A program made the translations under genes and the position numbers. Shown here in pieces: positions 1-8,649 of a DNA stretch of 64,000 bases (position 1 is the first letter of the stretch; each line of letters starts with the position of its first letter). The notes under the pieces were generated by a model. That model made no database searches, was not told the DNA's origin, and worked only from the letters and a program-made list of their open reading frames with translations. Origin of the DNA: Candidatus Polarisedimenticolaceae bacterium (GTDB lineage Bacteria > Acidobacteriota > Polarisedimenticolia > Polarisedimenticolales > DASRJG01); contig DASUCV010000009.1 in NCBI GenBank assembly GCA_036275915.1, positions 368,044 to 432,043 on the forward strand, written 5' to 3'.

Positions 1-12
1 CTGTCCCCTTAT
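1..12. repeat. Short GGGGACAG repeat, left copy
   Basis: The first 12 bases, CTGTCCCCTTAT, are the exact reverse complement of 63951-63962 at the far end of the window. The left copy runs into the stop codon of the SPFH gene. GGGGACA-type motifs commonly flank REP-associated tyrosine transposases (RAYT) and their palindromic repeats; that link is inference because no transposase lies inside the window. Confidence 0.5.
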
Positions 13-911
13 GTGGGCTTCGGCGGAGTCGCGGCCAGCATCGATTGCAAGATTTGCTGGCCGACATCCGCGACGGCCGCCGGCGAGTGCGGGATGAAGA
101 GCGTGTTCGTCCCGTCGGACTCGCCGATCGACTTCAGCGTGTCGAAGTACTGGGTCACCATGACGAGCTGCATGACGTCCTTGGCGGTCGCGCCCTCGAC
201 CGCCTTCTGGAACTGCTCGATCGACGACTGGAGCCCCTCGACGATCGCTTTGCGCTGATTCGCGATCCCCTGCCCCTGGAGCGCCTTGCTCTCCGCCTCG
301 GCCTCGGCCTTCTTGACGACGAGGATCTTCTCCGCCTCGCCGCGCGCGGCCGCGGCGACCTGCTCGCGCTGCGCCGCGTTGATGTCGTTCATCGCCGACT
401 TCACCTTGGGGTCGGGGACGATGTCGGTGACGAGCACGTTGACGATCTCGTAGCCGAACCCCGCCATGTCGGCGTCGAGCTCCTTCTTGACCGCGAGGGC
501 GATGCTCGACTGGCTGGCGAAGACCTCGTCGAGCGTCATGCCCGGAACGTGGCCGAGGATGACCTGCTCGACGTACGACTTGATCTGCGCGGCGGGGTCC
601 GCGAGCTTGTAGAAGGCGTCGTACACCTTCTCGGCGCGCACGCGGTTCTGGACCGAGATCGGGATCGTCACGAAGACGTTGTCCTTCGTCTTCGTCTCCA
701 TCGTGAGGTTGATCTGCCCGACCTTGAGGCTGAGCGTGCCGGCGACGGCGTCGATGAACGGGACCTTCCAGTTCAAGCCCGCGTCGGCGACGCGGAGGAA
801 CTTGCCGAAGCGCGTCACGACGACCGCGCGCGCGGTCTGCACCGTGAAGAAGCTCCCGAGGATCGTGAACAGCAGGATGAGACCGACGACGGCGAGCGGG
901 ACCCACATCAT
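9..911 (-). CDS. SPFH/band 7 membrane protein (stomatin/HIR-like)
   Basis: This 300-aa protein has one N-terminal membrane segment (about residues 3-25), followed by an SPFH/band 7 domain (about 28-190) containing the family-like stretch VVVTRFGKF. A long Ala/Glu-rich coiled coil follows (about 180-240, AQREQVAAAARGEAEKI). Family members oligomerise on the membrane and organise lipid microdomains or modulate membrane proteases. The extended coiled coil and C-terminus look closer to HIR-type proteins than to HflK/HflC. No NfeD partner lies next to it in the visible sequence. The start ATG at 911 puts the membrane segment directly at the N-terminus. Confidence in the family is high; the cellular role is unknown. 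Confidence 0.9.
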   Translation of the reverse strand: MMWVPLAVVGLILLFTILGSFFTVQTARAVVVTRFGKFLRVADAGLNWKVPFIDAVAGTLSLKVGQINLTMETKTKDNVFVTIPISVQNRVRAEKVYDAFYKLADPAAQIKSYVEQVILGHVPGMTLDEVFASQSSIALAVKKELDADMAGFGYEIVNVLVTDIVPDPKVKSAMNDINAAQREQVAAAARGEAEKILVVKKAEAEAESKALQGQGIANQRKAIVEGLQSSIEQFQKAVEGATAKDVMQLVMVTQYFDTLKSIGESDGTNTLFIPHSPAAVADVGQQILQSMLAATPPKPT

Positions 912-929
912 GGCGGAACCTCCACGGAA

Positions 930-987
930 GTCGACAGTCTACAGTCGACAGTTGACAGTCTGTGAACTGTCAACTGTGAACTGTAAA
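930..987. repeat. ACAGT/ACTGT inverted repeat between genes
   Basis: The gap holds several ACAGT units followed by their inverse. ACAGTTGACAGT (948-959) and ACTGTCAACTGT (966-977) are a perfect 12-bp inverted repeat with a 6-base loop, flanked by further degenerate copies of the unit. It could fold as a hairpin behind the polyferredoxin gene or be a dispersed intergenic repeat. It lacks a clean T-run, so a classical terminator is uncertain. Confidence 0.6.
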
Positions 988-991
988 CCTC

Positions 992-2833
992 TTATTTCTT
1001 CAGCTCCCGGATGAGCTCCGGCAGGTGCTCTTTCGCTTCGGGACTCTCCGGGGCCAGCGCGATCGCGCGCTCGTACGAGGCGATCGCCTTCGCGGAGGCG
1101 CCGGTCGCCTGGTAGGCGAGCCCCAGCTCGACCATGACGTCCGCATCGTCCGGCGCAAGCGCCGCCGCCTGCTCGAGCTGTGAGGTCGCTTCGTCGTTGC
1201 GTCCGAGGCGGCGGAGAACGCCGCCGAGATTGAATCGGGCCGGCGCGGAGTCGGGCGCGGTCGCGAGGCAGGCGGCGTACTCCGTCGCGGCCTCCTCGAG
1301 CTTCCCCGCGTCGACCAGCTCGTTCGCCTTCGCGAAGTGGCCGGCGGCGGCGGCCGCCTCGAGATCCTGGACGTTCTTGCGGAGGTCGTCGCGGCCGGGC
1401 GCCAGCGCCTCTGCCGCGCGCGCCTCGGCGATCGCGGGCGCGATCTCTCCGCGCAACAGGTGGCACCAGGCCAGGCCGAGCTTGACGTCGACGACGCCCG
1501 CGAGACCGACGCGGTCGGCGAGCGCGAAGTGCCGGTAGGCACTTTCGAGCGCGCGCGCGTGCGCCGGCGAGTACGCCTTCGCGCGGAACGCGCCCGAGAG
1601 ACCGTCCGCGCGGTTGACCTCGGTGCGCTCGAGGTCGTAGCGTCCCCACGCGCGGTGCCACTGCGCGAACGCGCTGTGCGCGGTGAACAACAGCCAGAGG
1701 ACCGTGAGGACCGCGAAGCCGCGGCCCCAGGACGTCACGCGCCCCGAAGATTTGAGCTCGAGGCTCTGGAGGCGCGCGGAAGGCCGCCGAACGAGATGCC
1801 ACAGCTTGAGCGCCGTGAACGCGGTGATCCCGCCGAGCCCGACCGAGAGAAGCAGCGGAGGCCCGTCGTAGAGATCGCGGAAGACGAGGATCGATGCCGC
1901 GGCGACGGCGGCGACGGCGATCTCCTCGCCGAGGCTGAGGTCGTAGCGCTTGGCCCGAGGCGCCGGCGCCGGCCCCTTGAGGAGCGCCGGCTTCGCGAAG
2001 GAGAACGAGAGCGCCCCCTTCGGACAGACGCTGATGCAGTCGGTGCACTTCATGCAGCCGGTGTCGACGACCATGCCGTAGAGGCGTACTTCCTCGTGCA
2101 CGCGCACGTTCGACGTGCAGGAGGCGGTGCAGTGCCCGCACTGCTCGCACGCGTCGCTGACGACGATGCGCCCCGGCGAAGCGAAATCGAGCGCGCCGAA
2201 GAGGCTTCCGTACGGGCAGCCGTAGGTGCAGAAGCCCTTCGCCCCGAGGAAGTAGACCGCGGCGAAGCCGCACACGGCGTACGTGAGGACCGTGAAGACG
2301 GGTCCCGGAAAGGTCGCCCAGAGGTCGGTCGTCATGAACCGGCTGGTGAACCCGGGAAACGGCGCACGCGGCGAAGAGAGAAGGCGCACGAGGCTCGGCC
2401 ACGCGAACATGTAGAACGCGACGACGGCCGGCGTCCACGCGAGCAGGCGCGCGCGGAACGGCCGCGGACGAATCCCGAGGCGCTTCATGATCCACGCGCA
2501 GAAGTCTTGGAGCGCGACGATGTGACAGCCCCACCCGCAGAAGAAGCGGCCGAAGATCAGCGTGGCGAGGAGCGCGATGCCGAAGAAGACGAAGCCGGCG
2601 TTCACGGTGCCGAGCTCGAGCGTGTACATCGATTCCGAAGGCTCGACGGGCGAGAGCGAGCGCCGGGTCATCAAGAAGTGCGTGATGTGGATCGCGATGA
2701 TCGCGTGAACGCCGATCAGGACCGCGGCGCGCCACGGTCCGCGCCGCGATTTTCGAACCTTCGCGAGCGACCCCTGACCGATCACCGGAAGCGCGGGATC
2801 CTCGGCGGCGACGCCTACTTCACAACGACCCAT
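992..2833 (-). CDS. Membrane polyferredoxin (NapH/CcoG-like) fused to TPR domain
   Basis: This 613-aa protein combines a NapH/NosR/CcoG-type electron-transfer module with a C-terminal TPR region. Membrane segments occur at about residues 36-55, 78-97, 132-150 and 175-196. Membrane-side cysteine motifs are FCGWGC (98-103) and FCTYGC (201-206). Two 4Fe-4S ferredoxin clusters follow: CEQCGHCTASC (229-239) and CMKCTDCISVCP (260-271). More membrane helices lie around 300-390, and Ala-rich TPR repeats fill about 400-610. Relatives pass electrons between quinol and periplasmic or cytoplasmic partners, or help cytochrome oxidase assembly. The TPR tail is unusual for NapH and CcoG and suggests a docking role (inference). 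The start is ATG at 2833, divergent from the gene at 2921. Confidence 0.85.
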   Translation of the reverse strand: MGRCEVGVAAEDPALPVIGQGSLAKVRKSRRGPWRAAVLIGVHAIIAIHITHFLMTRRSLSPVEPSESMYTLELGTVNAGFVFFGIALLATLIFGRFFCGWGCHIVALQDFCAWIMKRLGIRPRPFRARLLAWTPAVVAFYMFAWPSLVRLLSSPRAPFPGFTSRFMTTDLWATFPGPVFTVLTYAVCGFAAVYFLGAKGFCTYGCPYGSLFGALDFASPGRIVVSDACEQCGHCTASCTSNVRVHEEVRLYGMVVDTGCMKCTDCISVCPKGALSFSFAKPALLKGPAPAPRAKRYDLSLGEEIAVAAVAAASILVFRDLYDGPPLLLSVGLGGITAFTALKLWHLVRRPSARLQSLELKSSGRVTSWGRGFAVLTVLWLLFTAHSAFAQWHRAWGRYDLERTEVNRADGLSGAFRAKAYSPAHARALESAYRHFALADRVGLAGVVDVKLGLAWCHLLRGEIAPAIAEARAAEALAPGRDDLRKNVQDLEAAAAAGHFAKANELVDAGKLEEAATEYAACLATAPDSAPARFNLGGVLRRLGRNDEATSQLEQAAALAPDDADVMVELGLAYQATGASAKAIASYERAIALAPESPEAKEHLPELIRELKK

Positions 2834-2920
2834 CTCGATCGGTCATTCTAGAGATCACCGGTCATTTTTCTAGGCCGGGCGCGCGTGGTTGTCGTACATT
2901 CGCCCGGGGGAATTCCGAAA
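2834..2920. promoter_or_regulatory. Divergent intergenic region with GATCACCGGTCAT element
   Basis: This 87-base gap separates the divergent polyferredoxin gene and the Cys-rich secreted protein. It contains GATCACCGGTCAT at 2853-2865 and a related GATCGGTCATT just before it. Nearly the same 13-mer (GATCACCGATCAT, 9561-9573) lies upstream of the other large Cys-rich secreted protein. A run of five G (2906-2910) sits 10 bases before ATG 2921 and may act as the ribosome binding site. Promoter boxes could not be assigned. Confidence 0.35.
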
Positions 2921-4951
2921 ATGCTTGGTCGACGCGCCTTACGTGTCTTCGCTCCTTTCGTCTTCGTGCTCGTCTCGGCCGTCGCCCCCCGAGCGTTCGC
3001 CGCCTGCGGCGACGGCACGATCAATCCCGGCGAGGACTGCGACGACGGCGCCTCGAACGGCACCACGAACTCCTGCTGCGATGCGACCTGCCATTTCAAC
3101 GGCAACAGCCCCGACGTCTACGTCGGCGTGCTCACCGGTGTCACGTCCTATACGCCGGTCGGCGGGATCAGCGCCTACTCGATCGGGACGACGTCGTGCA
3201 ACCAGGGATCGTGCTGGCTGAACTGGATCTCGAACACCGCTGAGCACCCCGTCATCGGCCAGAACATGTTCCGCCTCAAGGATGGCCGGTTCGAGCAGAT
3301 CGGCCAGTCGTGGCTCAAGCACGGATTCACGGCGCTCCAGCAGGGCGCGTGCTTCAGCGACTGTAACGCCGCGCCGAACGGCTCGCACCTCGGCGTTCAC
3401 TGCTCCGATCCCTACGATTCGGGCCTGAACGGGACGCAGACGCGGCTCGGCCCGAAGGACGACGTCAACGCGTTCACCGGCGTCTACCTCTATCCCGATT
3501 CTCGCGAGAGCACGACCGGGAACTCCATCTTCAAGCGCCTCCAGGTCCACAACACCGACATCGACCCCGCCCAGAACGCCGGCGCTCTCTACTTCGCGGA
3601 GGGGCAGTACGTCAGCCACGACGACGCGACCGCGAGCAACAACACGAACAACGCGTCCTACCGGCCGTGCACGTTCACCGGCACCGGTACGTTCACGCTC
3701 ACGCTCACCGGATCGACGGTGACACAGAAGGCCGGGATTCAAGCATGGAAGGCGCAGGACCCATCGGTCAGCGAAGTCATCATCGACGCCGATCAGGGGA
3801 GGTTCATCCTCTCAGCCAAGGCGACGTCTCTGGGCGGAGGCATGTGGCACTACGAGTATGCCCTCCAGAATCTGACGAACCAGCGCGCCGGCAAATCGTT
3901 CACCGTGCCGATTCCGGCGGGCACGACGGTGTCGAACACGGGCTTCCACGACGTCGATTACCACAGCGGCGATCCGTACGACGGCACCGACTGGACGCCG
4001 ACGGTCCAGTCGACTTCCGTGAGCTGGGCGATGGTGGTGGTCCAGAACCCGGCAAACTCGAACGCTCTGCGGTGGGGAACGCTTTACAACTTCCGCTTCG
4101 ACGCGAATGTCGGGCCGGGGACCGGCAGCGTCACGATCGGTCTCTGGCGCGCGGGGCAACCGACGACGGCAACCGCTCTCACGGTCGTCCCCAGCCCGTG
4201 CGCCAGCGGACCAGACGGGACGCCGTGCGACGACGGGAACGCGTGCACGGTGGGCGATACCTGCTCGTCGGGCGTCTGCTCAGGCGGCGCGCCGGTGGTC
4301 TGCGCGCCGCTCGATCAGTGTCACAGCGCGGGGAGCTGCAACCCGGTGAGCGGCACCTGCTCGAACCCGAACCGGCCCGACGGCACGCCGTGCGACGACA
4401 GCAGGCTCTGCACGACCGCTGACGTGTGCGTGAGCGGCGCGTGCTCGGGGACGCCGGTCGTTTGCTCGCCGATCGACGCGTGCCACGACGCCGGCACGTG
4501 CAATGCGGCCACCGGGAGCTGCTCGACTCCGGCAAAGCCCGACGGCACGCCGTGCGATGACGGAAACTCCTGCACCGCCGGCGATCAGTGCACGTCCGGG
4601 ACGTGCGCCGGAACCGGCCCGCTCCTTCCGGCGGACGTCGGCGACGGGGTCATGCTCTCCCAATCGAACGGCGTCACGACGATCTCGTGGACGCCGTCCC
4701 CGGGAAGCGCGACGTCGTCGGTGCTGCGCGGGCTCCTCGCGCAGCTCCCGGTCGGACCCGGCGGCGGCGACGAGGTGTGCCTCGATTCCGGTAACGCGAG
4801 CGGCTCGTCGCTCGACCCGCAAGATCCCCCTTCGGACGGAGGCTTCTGGTACCTCGTCCGTGGGGTCAACGCGTGCGGCGACGGGACCTACGGGTACGAC
4901 GACGACTCCGGCGCGCAAGGGCCCGCCCGGCAGAGCACGACCTGCCCGTAG
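2921..4951 (+). CDS. Secreted Cys-rich repeat protein (DUF4215/Myxococcus-type)
   Basis: This 676-aa exported protein has a signal peptide at residues 1-27 (cleavage after PRAFA). The mature N-terminus, CGDGTINPGEDCDDG, is a DUF4215/Myxococcus Cys-rich repeat. A long beta-rich region without recognised family follows. Three copies of a PDGTPCDD-(G/S)-x-x-CT unit then lead to a C-terminal Fn3-like domain ending in WYLVRGVNACG. Start 2921 was preferred over the upstream in-frame GTG at 2885 because it puts the signal peptide at the N-terminus. Such proteins are surface or extracellular in Myxococcota and Acidobacteriota; function is unknown. The stop lies 3 bases from the convergent acyltransferase stop. 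Confidence 0.85.
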   Translation: MLGRRALRVFAPFVFVLVSAVAPRAFAACGDGTINPGEDCDDGASNGTTNSCCDATCHFNGNSPDVYVGVLTGVTSYTPVGGISAYSIGTTSCNQGSCWLNWISNTAEHPVIGQNMFRLKDGRFEQIGQSWLKHGFTALQQGACFSDCNAAPNGSHLGVHCSDPYDSGLNGTQTRLGPKDDVNAFTGVYLYPDSRESTTGNSIFKRLQVHNTDIDPAQNAGALYFAEGQYVSHDDATASNNTNNASYRPCTFTGTGTFTLTLTGSTVTQKAGIQAWKAQDPSVSEVIIDADQGRFILSAKATSLGGGMWHYEYALQNLTNQRAGKSFTVPIPAGTTVSNTGFHDVDYHSGDPYDGTDWTPTVQSTSVSWAMVVVQNPANSNALRWGTLYNFRFDANVGPGTGSVTIGLWRAGQPTTATALTVVPSPCASGPDGTPCDDGNACTVGDTCSSGVCSGGAPVVCAPLDQCHSAGSCNPVSGTCSNPNRPDGTPCDDSRLCTTADVCVSGACSGTPVVCSPIDACHDAGTCNAATGSCSTPAKPDGTPCDDGNSCTAGDQCTSGTCAGTGPLLPADVGDGVMLSQSNGVTTISWTPSPGSATSSVLRGLLAQLPVGPGGGDEVCLDSGNASGSSLDPQDPPSDGGFWYLVRGVNACGDGTYGYDDDSGAQGPARQSTTCP

Positions 4952-4954
4952 CGA

Positions 4955-5764
4955 TCACGCGTCGAAAGAGCGCGTGACGGCCCGGAGCTTTTCCATCTCT
5001 TCCCGCGGGATGTGCCGGGCGGGAACGCCGCCCCAGGTCTCGCCCGGACCGATGCGCGAGCCCGGAAGGACCGCGGCGTGCGCGAGGACGACCGCGCCCG
5101 CCCCGATCGTGACGTCGCCCATGATCGTCGCCGCGATGCCGACCGTCGCTCGGTCTCCGATGACGACCGGCGCGATGACGAGGTTCCCTCCGCCGCCGTA
5201 GTGGGCGAAGATCCGAACGCTGCCGCCGAGCGTGACGTCGTCGCCGAGCGTGATGAGGCCGGGGTCCGAGATCAGCTCGGTATTGATGAACGAGTGCCTC
5301 CCGATCTTCATCCCCATCGCCTTCAAGAACCAGATCCCGAACGGCGTCAGCGTGACCCACGGCAGGAACGTGTAGCGCACGACGTAGAAGAGCGCGTTGT
5401 GGAGCACCCACGGCACGGCGTGGATCGTGTAGTAACCGCCGCGGAACGGCTTCACGCGCGTGGGAAGGAGCCGGTTGTAGATCGGGACGACCGCGAGGAG
5501 ACTGAACCCGAACGCGAAGAACCCGGCGGGAAGGCTCGCCGCGATCACCGCGGCTCTCGCCCAGAAGCTCCACGGCGCGCTCCACGCAAGCACCGCTTGG
5601 ACGAGCGCCACCGCCGGCACGAGGGCGAAGGCCAGCGCCGAGGCCATGGTGAGGAGCACGAGGACGACGAACCCGTGGTAGCTGAGCCGAGCGAAGCGGC
5701 GCAGGACCCGGTCGAGCTCGCTCTTCGGGGGCGGGTTCTTGGGACTGTTGATGAAATCGGTCAT
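4955..5764 (-). CDS. Membrane-anchored left-handed beta-helix acyltransferase-like protein
   Basis: The 269-aa protein has two hydrophobic segments (about residues 33-58 and 68-95). A C-terminal hexapeptide-repeat region (about 165-250) includes ITLGDDVTLGG, VVIGDRATVGIAATIMGDV and IGAGAVV. Hexapeptide proteins usually transfer acyl groups from CoA or ACP, often as trimers. The stretch before the helix resembles the C-terminal domain of some NRPS-linked proteins, so acceptor and donor cannot be named. The ATG at 5764 overlaps the stop of the upstream hydrolase by 4 bp (ATGA), which implies translational coupling. It is the last gene of a three-gene minus-strand operon (7333 to 4955). Confidence 0.8.
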   Translation of the reverse strand: MTDFINSPKNPPPKSELDRVLRRFARLSYHGFVVLVLLTMASALAFALVPAVALVQAVLAWSAPWSFWARAAVIAASLPAGFFAFGFSLLAVVPIYNRLLPTRVKPFRGGYYTIHAVPWVLHNALFYVVRYTFLPWVTLTPFGIWFLKAMGMKIGRHSFINTELISDPGLITLGDDVTLGGSVRIFAHYGGGGNLVIAPVVIGDRATVGIAATIMGDVTIGAGAVVLAHAAVLPGSRIGPGETWGGVPARHIPREEMEKLRAVTRSFDA

Positions 5765-6687
5765 GGGGTCCGCGGGCGCGCGATCTCGACGAGGTACTCG
5801 CGCACGGCGGCGGCGAACGCCTGGGGCTCCTCGATGTGGCCCATGTGACCGCTCCGGGAGAGGAGGACGAGGCGCGAGTCGTGGATTCCCTCGTGGAGCA
5901 CGCGGCCGAATCGCGCCGAGCAGACGAAGTCCTTCGTGCCCGAGAGGATGAGCGTCGGCACCTTGATCTCGCCGAGACGCTTCACCACGTCGAAGACCGG
6001 TGCGACCCCGACCTGGCCGGGAGCGCTCGGGTCGGTCCCGGCCCGGCCCGGCGCGACCGCGAACCGCACGGCGGCGCGATACGGCTCGTAGCGCACGGCG
6101 TGTCCGGTCCAATCGGCGAAGTAGAGGGGCATCTCGCGGCGGAAGACCGCCGTCATCTCGTCGTCGTCCTTGGCCGTCGTCTCGGCGGCCAGCGCGGCCT
6201 TCGCTTCGGCGAACCACGGCTCGTCCTGGAACCACGCGAGGTTCGCCTCGACGTCGCGCTGCCAGACCGGTCCCGTGGTCGGCGACGTGTCGTAGAGGAT
6301 GAGACCGCGCAACCGTTCCGGGTAGGCGAGCGCGTACGCCTGCGCGACGAAGCCGCCGTGGCTGTGCCCCAAGAGGACGAAGCGGTCGATGCCGAGGACC
6401 GCGCGGAGGCCCTCGACGTCCTTGACGTAGCGATCGATCGTGTAACCGTTCGGATCGTCGAGACGCCCCGACGCGCCCGTGCCGACCGGCTCGATGTAGA
6501 CGACCGTCGCGAACTCCTCGACCGCGCGCATCCGGAGGATGTCCCACTGCGCGCCCGGGCCTCCGGCGTGAGCGATGACGACCGGGCCCTTGCCGTAGAC
6601 GTGGTAGGCGATCGGCACGCCGTTGATCGTGACCTGATGCGCCCCGGCTGCCATCACGATCACGGCGGCGGCGATGAGGGGTGTCAT
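5761..6687 (-). CDS. Alpha/beta hydrolase (prolyl iminopeptidase-like fold), exported
   Basis: The 308-aa protein starts with a hydrophobic leader (MTPLIAAAVIVMAAGAHQ), probably a signal peptide. HAGGPGAQW matches the oxyanion-hole HGGPG motif with an Ala in second position. The nucleophile elbow is GHSHGG, and a C-terminal SRSGHMGH supplies the catalytic His. Family members hydrolyse esters, amides or N-terminal Pro; the substrate is not evident here. Start 6687 was chosen because the upstream in-frame extension is Arg/Ser-rich and overlaps the preceding gene, whose stop is at 6707. It overlaps the downstream acyltransferase by 4 bp. Confidence 0.85.
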   Translation of the reverse strand: MTPLIAAAVIVMAAGAHQVTINGVPIAYHVYGKGPVVIAHAGGPGAQWDILRMRAVEEFATVVYIEPVGTGASGRLDDPNGYTIDRYVKDVEGLRAVLGIDRFVLLGHSHGGFVAQAYALAYPERLRGLILYDTSPTTGPVWQRDVEANLAWFQDEPWFAEAKAALAAETTAKDDDEMTAVFRREMPLYFADWTGHAVRYEPYRAAVRFAVAPGRAGTDPSAPGQVGVAPVFDVVKRLGEIKVPTLILSGTKDFVCSARFGRVLHEGIHDSRLVLLSRSGHMGHIEEPQAFAAAVREYLVEIARPRTP

Positions 6688-6706
6688 GCCGCCATCGTAA
6701 GCGAAG

Positions 6707-7333
6707 TCAGAGAGCGGCGATCCTCCACGTCCCGTCCGCGGCGCGTGTGAAGAAGATCCACTTCGGCCGTGTCCTCGCGCGGAGTGCGCGGATCGACCAG
6801 TAGGAGCCGACCTCACCCTCGAGCACGTACCCACTGAAGGCTTCGACCATGTCGCGCATCCGATCGAGGTCGCCCGCGGTCCCCGCGGCGAGGCACTGCT
6901 GCGCGAGCGCGCGGTCGCCTCCCTTCATCGCGCCGACGAACGTCTTGAGCGTGCGCTCGGGCGACCCCCAGCGCGGGTCGGAGGTGAAGACCGAAGGATT
7001 GATCACCGGGCGGATCGGCTTGCCGAGGGATGAGGACGTCGCGCGCGGCACAGGAGGCGGGGTGAAGGAGGCCGGCATCGCCTTCGGGCGGACCGGCGCC
7101 GCCGCCTTGGCCGTCACTTTCGGTTTCACCTTCGCTTCGGGAGGCGCCGCCGGTTCGGCCACCTTCTTCTTCCGGGCAGGCGCCATGTCGCAAGGATCGT
7201 TCTGAAGGACGATCGCTCCCGACGCGTCTTTGCACTGGTAGGTCTCGTCGGGGGAGGCGGTCGCAGCGTCGCCGGCGTACGCCGCGAGCGATGCCGCGGC
7301 GGCCAGAACGGCTCCGGCGAGGAAAGTTCTCAC
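6707..7333 (-). CDS. Exported DUF4124-like protein
   Basis: The 208-aa protein has a signal peptide (about residues 1-20, cleavage near AAYAG). A short DUF4124-like motif follows (YQCKDASGAIVLQNDPCD). A Lys/Pro/Ala-rich linker spans about 53-100, and a compact C-terminal domain ends in DGTWRIAAL. The C-terminal part, ERTLKTFVGAMKGGDRALAQQCL, resembles DUF4878/NTF2-like lipoprotein domains, but this is weak. It is the first gene of the operon with the hydrolase and acyltransferase and is divergent from the SpoIIE phosphatase. The biochemical role is unknown. Confidence 0.75.
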   Translation of the reverse strand: MRTFLAGAVLAAAASLAAYAGDAATASPDETYQCKDASGAIVLQNDPCDMAPARKKKVAEPAAPPEAKVKPKVTAKAAAPVRPKAMPASFTPPPVPRATSSSLGKPIRPVINPSVFTSDPRWGSPERTLKTFVGAMKGGDRALAQQCLAAGTAGDLDRMRDMVEAFSGYVLEGEVGSYWSIRALRARTRPKWIFFTRAADGTWRIAAL

Positions 7334-7407
7334 ACCCAGAATCTAGCGACGGGACGCTCACGGGCAAGGAATGTGCGAATACCGCTAGAATGCGCCCACA
7401 AGGACGC

Positions 7408-8649
7408 ATGAGAGACCGCGCCGACATCCTCGAGAGAGTCCTCGAGATCACCCGCCGGCTCGCCGAGCCGCTCGAGCTCAACGATCTCCTGGGGACGATC
7501 GTCCAGGCGGCGCTCTCGATCCTCGATGCCGATCGTGGGAGCGTCTTCCTCTACGACGCGGCGGCCGACGTGCTCGTCTCCCGCGTGGCGACCGGGTCGG
7601 GCGAGCTGCGCGTCCCGGCGAACCGCGGCTTCGCCGGTGAGTGCGTGAGGACGCGCGCCGTCGTGGTCGTCAACGACGCCTATGCCGATCCGCGCTTCAA
7701 CCCCGACGTCGACCGCGCCACCGGCTATCGCACGCGATGCATCCTCACGATCCCCCTCGTCGGCCACGACGACGCGCTCGTCGGCGTCCTCCAGGTCCTG
7801 AACAAGCGCGACGGGACGTTCGGCGAGGACGACGTCGCGGTGGCGACCGCGCTCGCGGCCCAGTGCGCGGTGGCGATCCAGCGCATGAAGCTGCTGGAGG
7901 ATCTCCTCGCCAAGCAGCGGCTCGAGCGCGAGCTCGAGGTCGCGAAGGACATCCAGACGCGCGTGCTCCCGCGCGTCATGCCCGAGCTCGCCGCGTACGA
8001 GGTCGCCGGCTGGAGCCGCGCAGCCGATCAGACGGGCGGCGATATCTTCGACGTGATCGAGACCGGAGGGCGCGTCATCCTCCTCCTCGGTGACGCGACC
8101 GGCCACGGGATCGGGCCGGCGCTCTCGGTGACGCAGGTGCGTGCCATGCTGCGGATCGCGGTGCGCCTCGGCGCCGGCCTCGACGACGCCTTCCGCCACA
8201 TCAACGATCAGCTCTCGGACGACCTCTCCTCGAACCGCTTCGTGACCGGTTTCCTCGGCATCCTCGATACCGAGCGCCACGAGCTGTCGTACCACTCCGG
8301 CGGGCAGGGGCCGCTCCTCCACTTCCACGCGGCGCGCGGGGAGGCGACGCTCGAGACCGCGACCACCCTGCCGATGGGGATGATGCCGATCATGCGCCTG
8401 AAGCCTCCGCGCGTGGCGCCGATCGAGGCCGGCGACGTCTTCGCGGCGATCACGGACGGGATCTTCGAATACGAGAACGCCGCGGACGAGATGTTCGGGG
8501 AGGATCGCGTCGTCGATCTCTTCCGCGCCCATCGCGGCTCGACCGCCAGGGAGCTGCTCGATCTGGTCGTGCGCGAGGTCGACGCGTTCGCCGCCGGCGC
8601 CCCCCAGAAAGACGACATGACGCTCGTCGTCCTGCGCCGGAAACCCTAG
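7408..8649 (+). CDS. GAF domain - SpoIIE/PP2C serine phosphatase (RsbU-like)
   Basis: The 413-aa protein has a GAF sensor domain (about residues 15-165), a coiled-coil linker (KQRLERELEVAKDIQTRVLP) and a SpoIIE-type PP2C domain (about 190-410). Metal and catalytic motifs are GGDIFD, DATGHGIGPA, TDGIFE and DDMTLVVL. Such proteins dephosphorylate anti-sigma-factor antagonists in partner-switching pathways. No anti-sigma kinase or antagonist is adjacent. ATG 7408 has AAGGA close upstream; the in-frame ATG at 7390 is an alternative. It converges on the MBL hydrolase with a 4-bp stop overlap. Confidence 0.9.
   Translation: MRDRADILERVLEITRRLAEPLELNDLLGTIVQAALSILDADRGSVFLYDAAADVLVSRVATGSGELRVPANRGFAGECVRTRAVVVVNDAYADPRFNPDVDRATGYRTRCILTIPLVGHDDALVGVLQVLNKRDGTFGEDDVAVATALAAQCAVAIQRMKLLEDLLAKQRLERELEVAKDIQTRVLPRVMPELAAYEVAGWSRAADQTGGDIFDVIETGGRVILLLGDATGHGIGPALSVTQVRAMLRIAVRLGAGLDDAFRHINDQLSDDLSSNRFVTGFLGILDTERHELSYHSGGQGPLLHFHAARGEATLETATTLPMGMMPIMRLKPPRVAPIEAGDVFAAITDGIFEYENAADEMFGEDRVVDLFRAHRGSTARELLDLVVREVDAFAAGAPQKDDMTLVVLRRKP

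Noticed and set aside
2885..2920. Upstream GTG start of the Cys-rich protein at 2921
   Set aside because: It would put 12 residues before the signal peptide; ATG 2921 has a G-run upstream.
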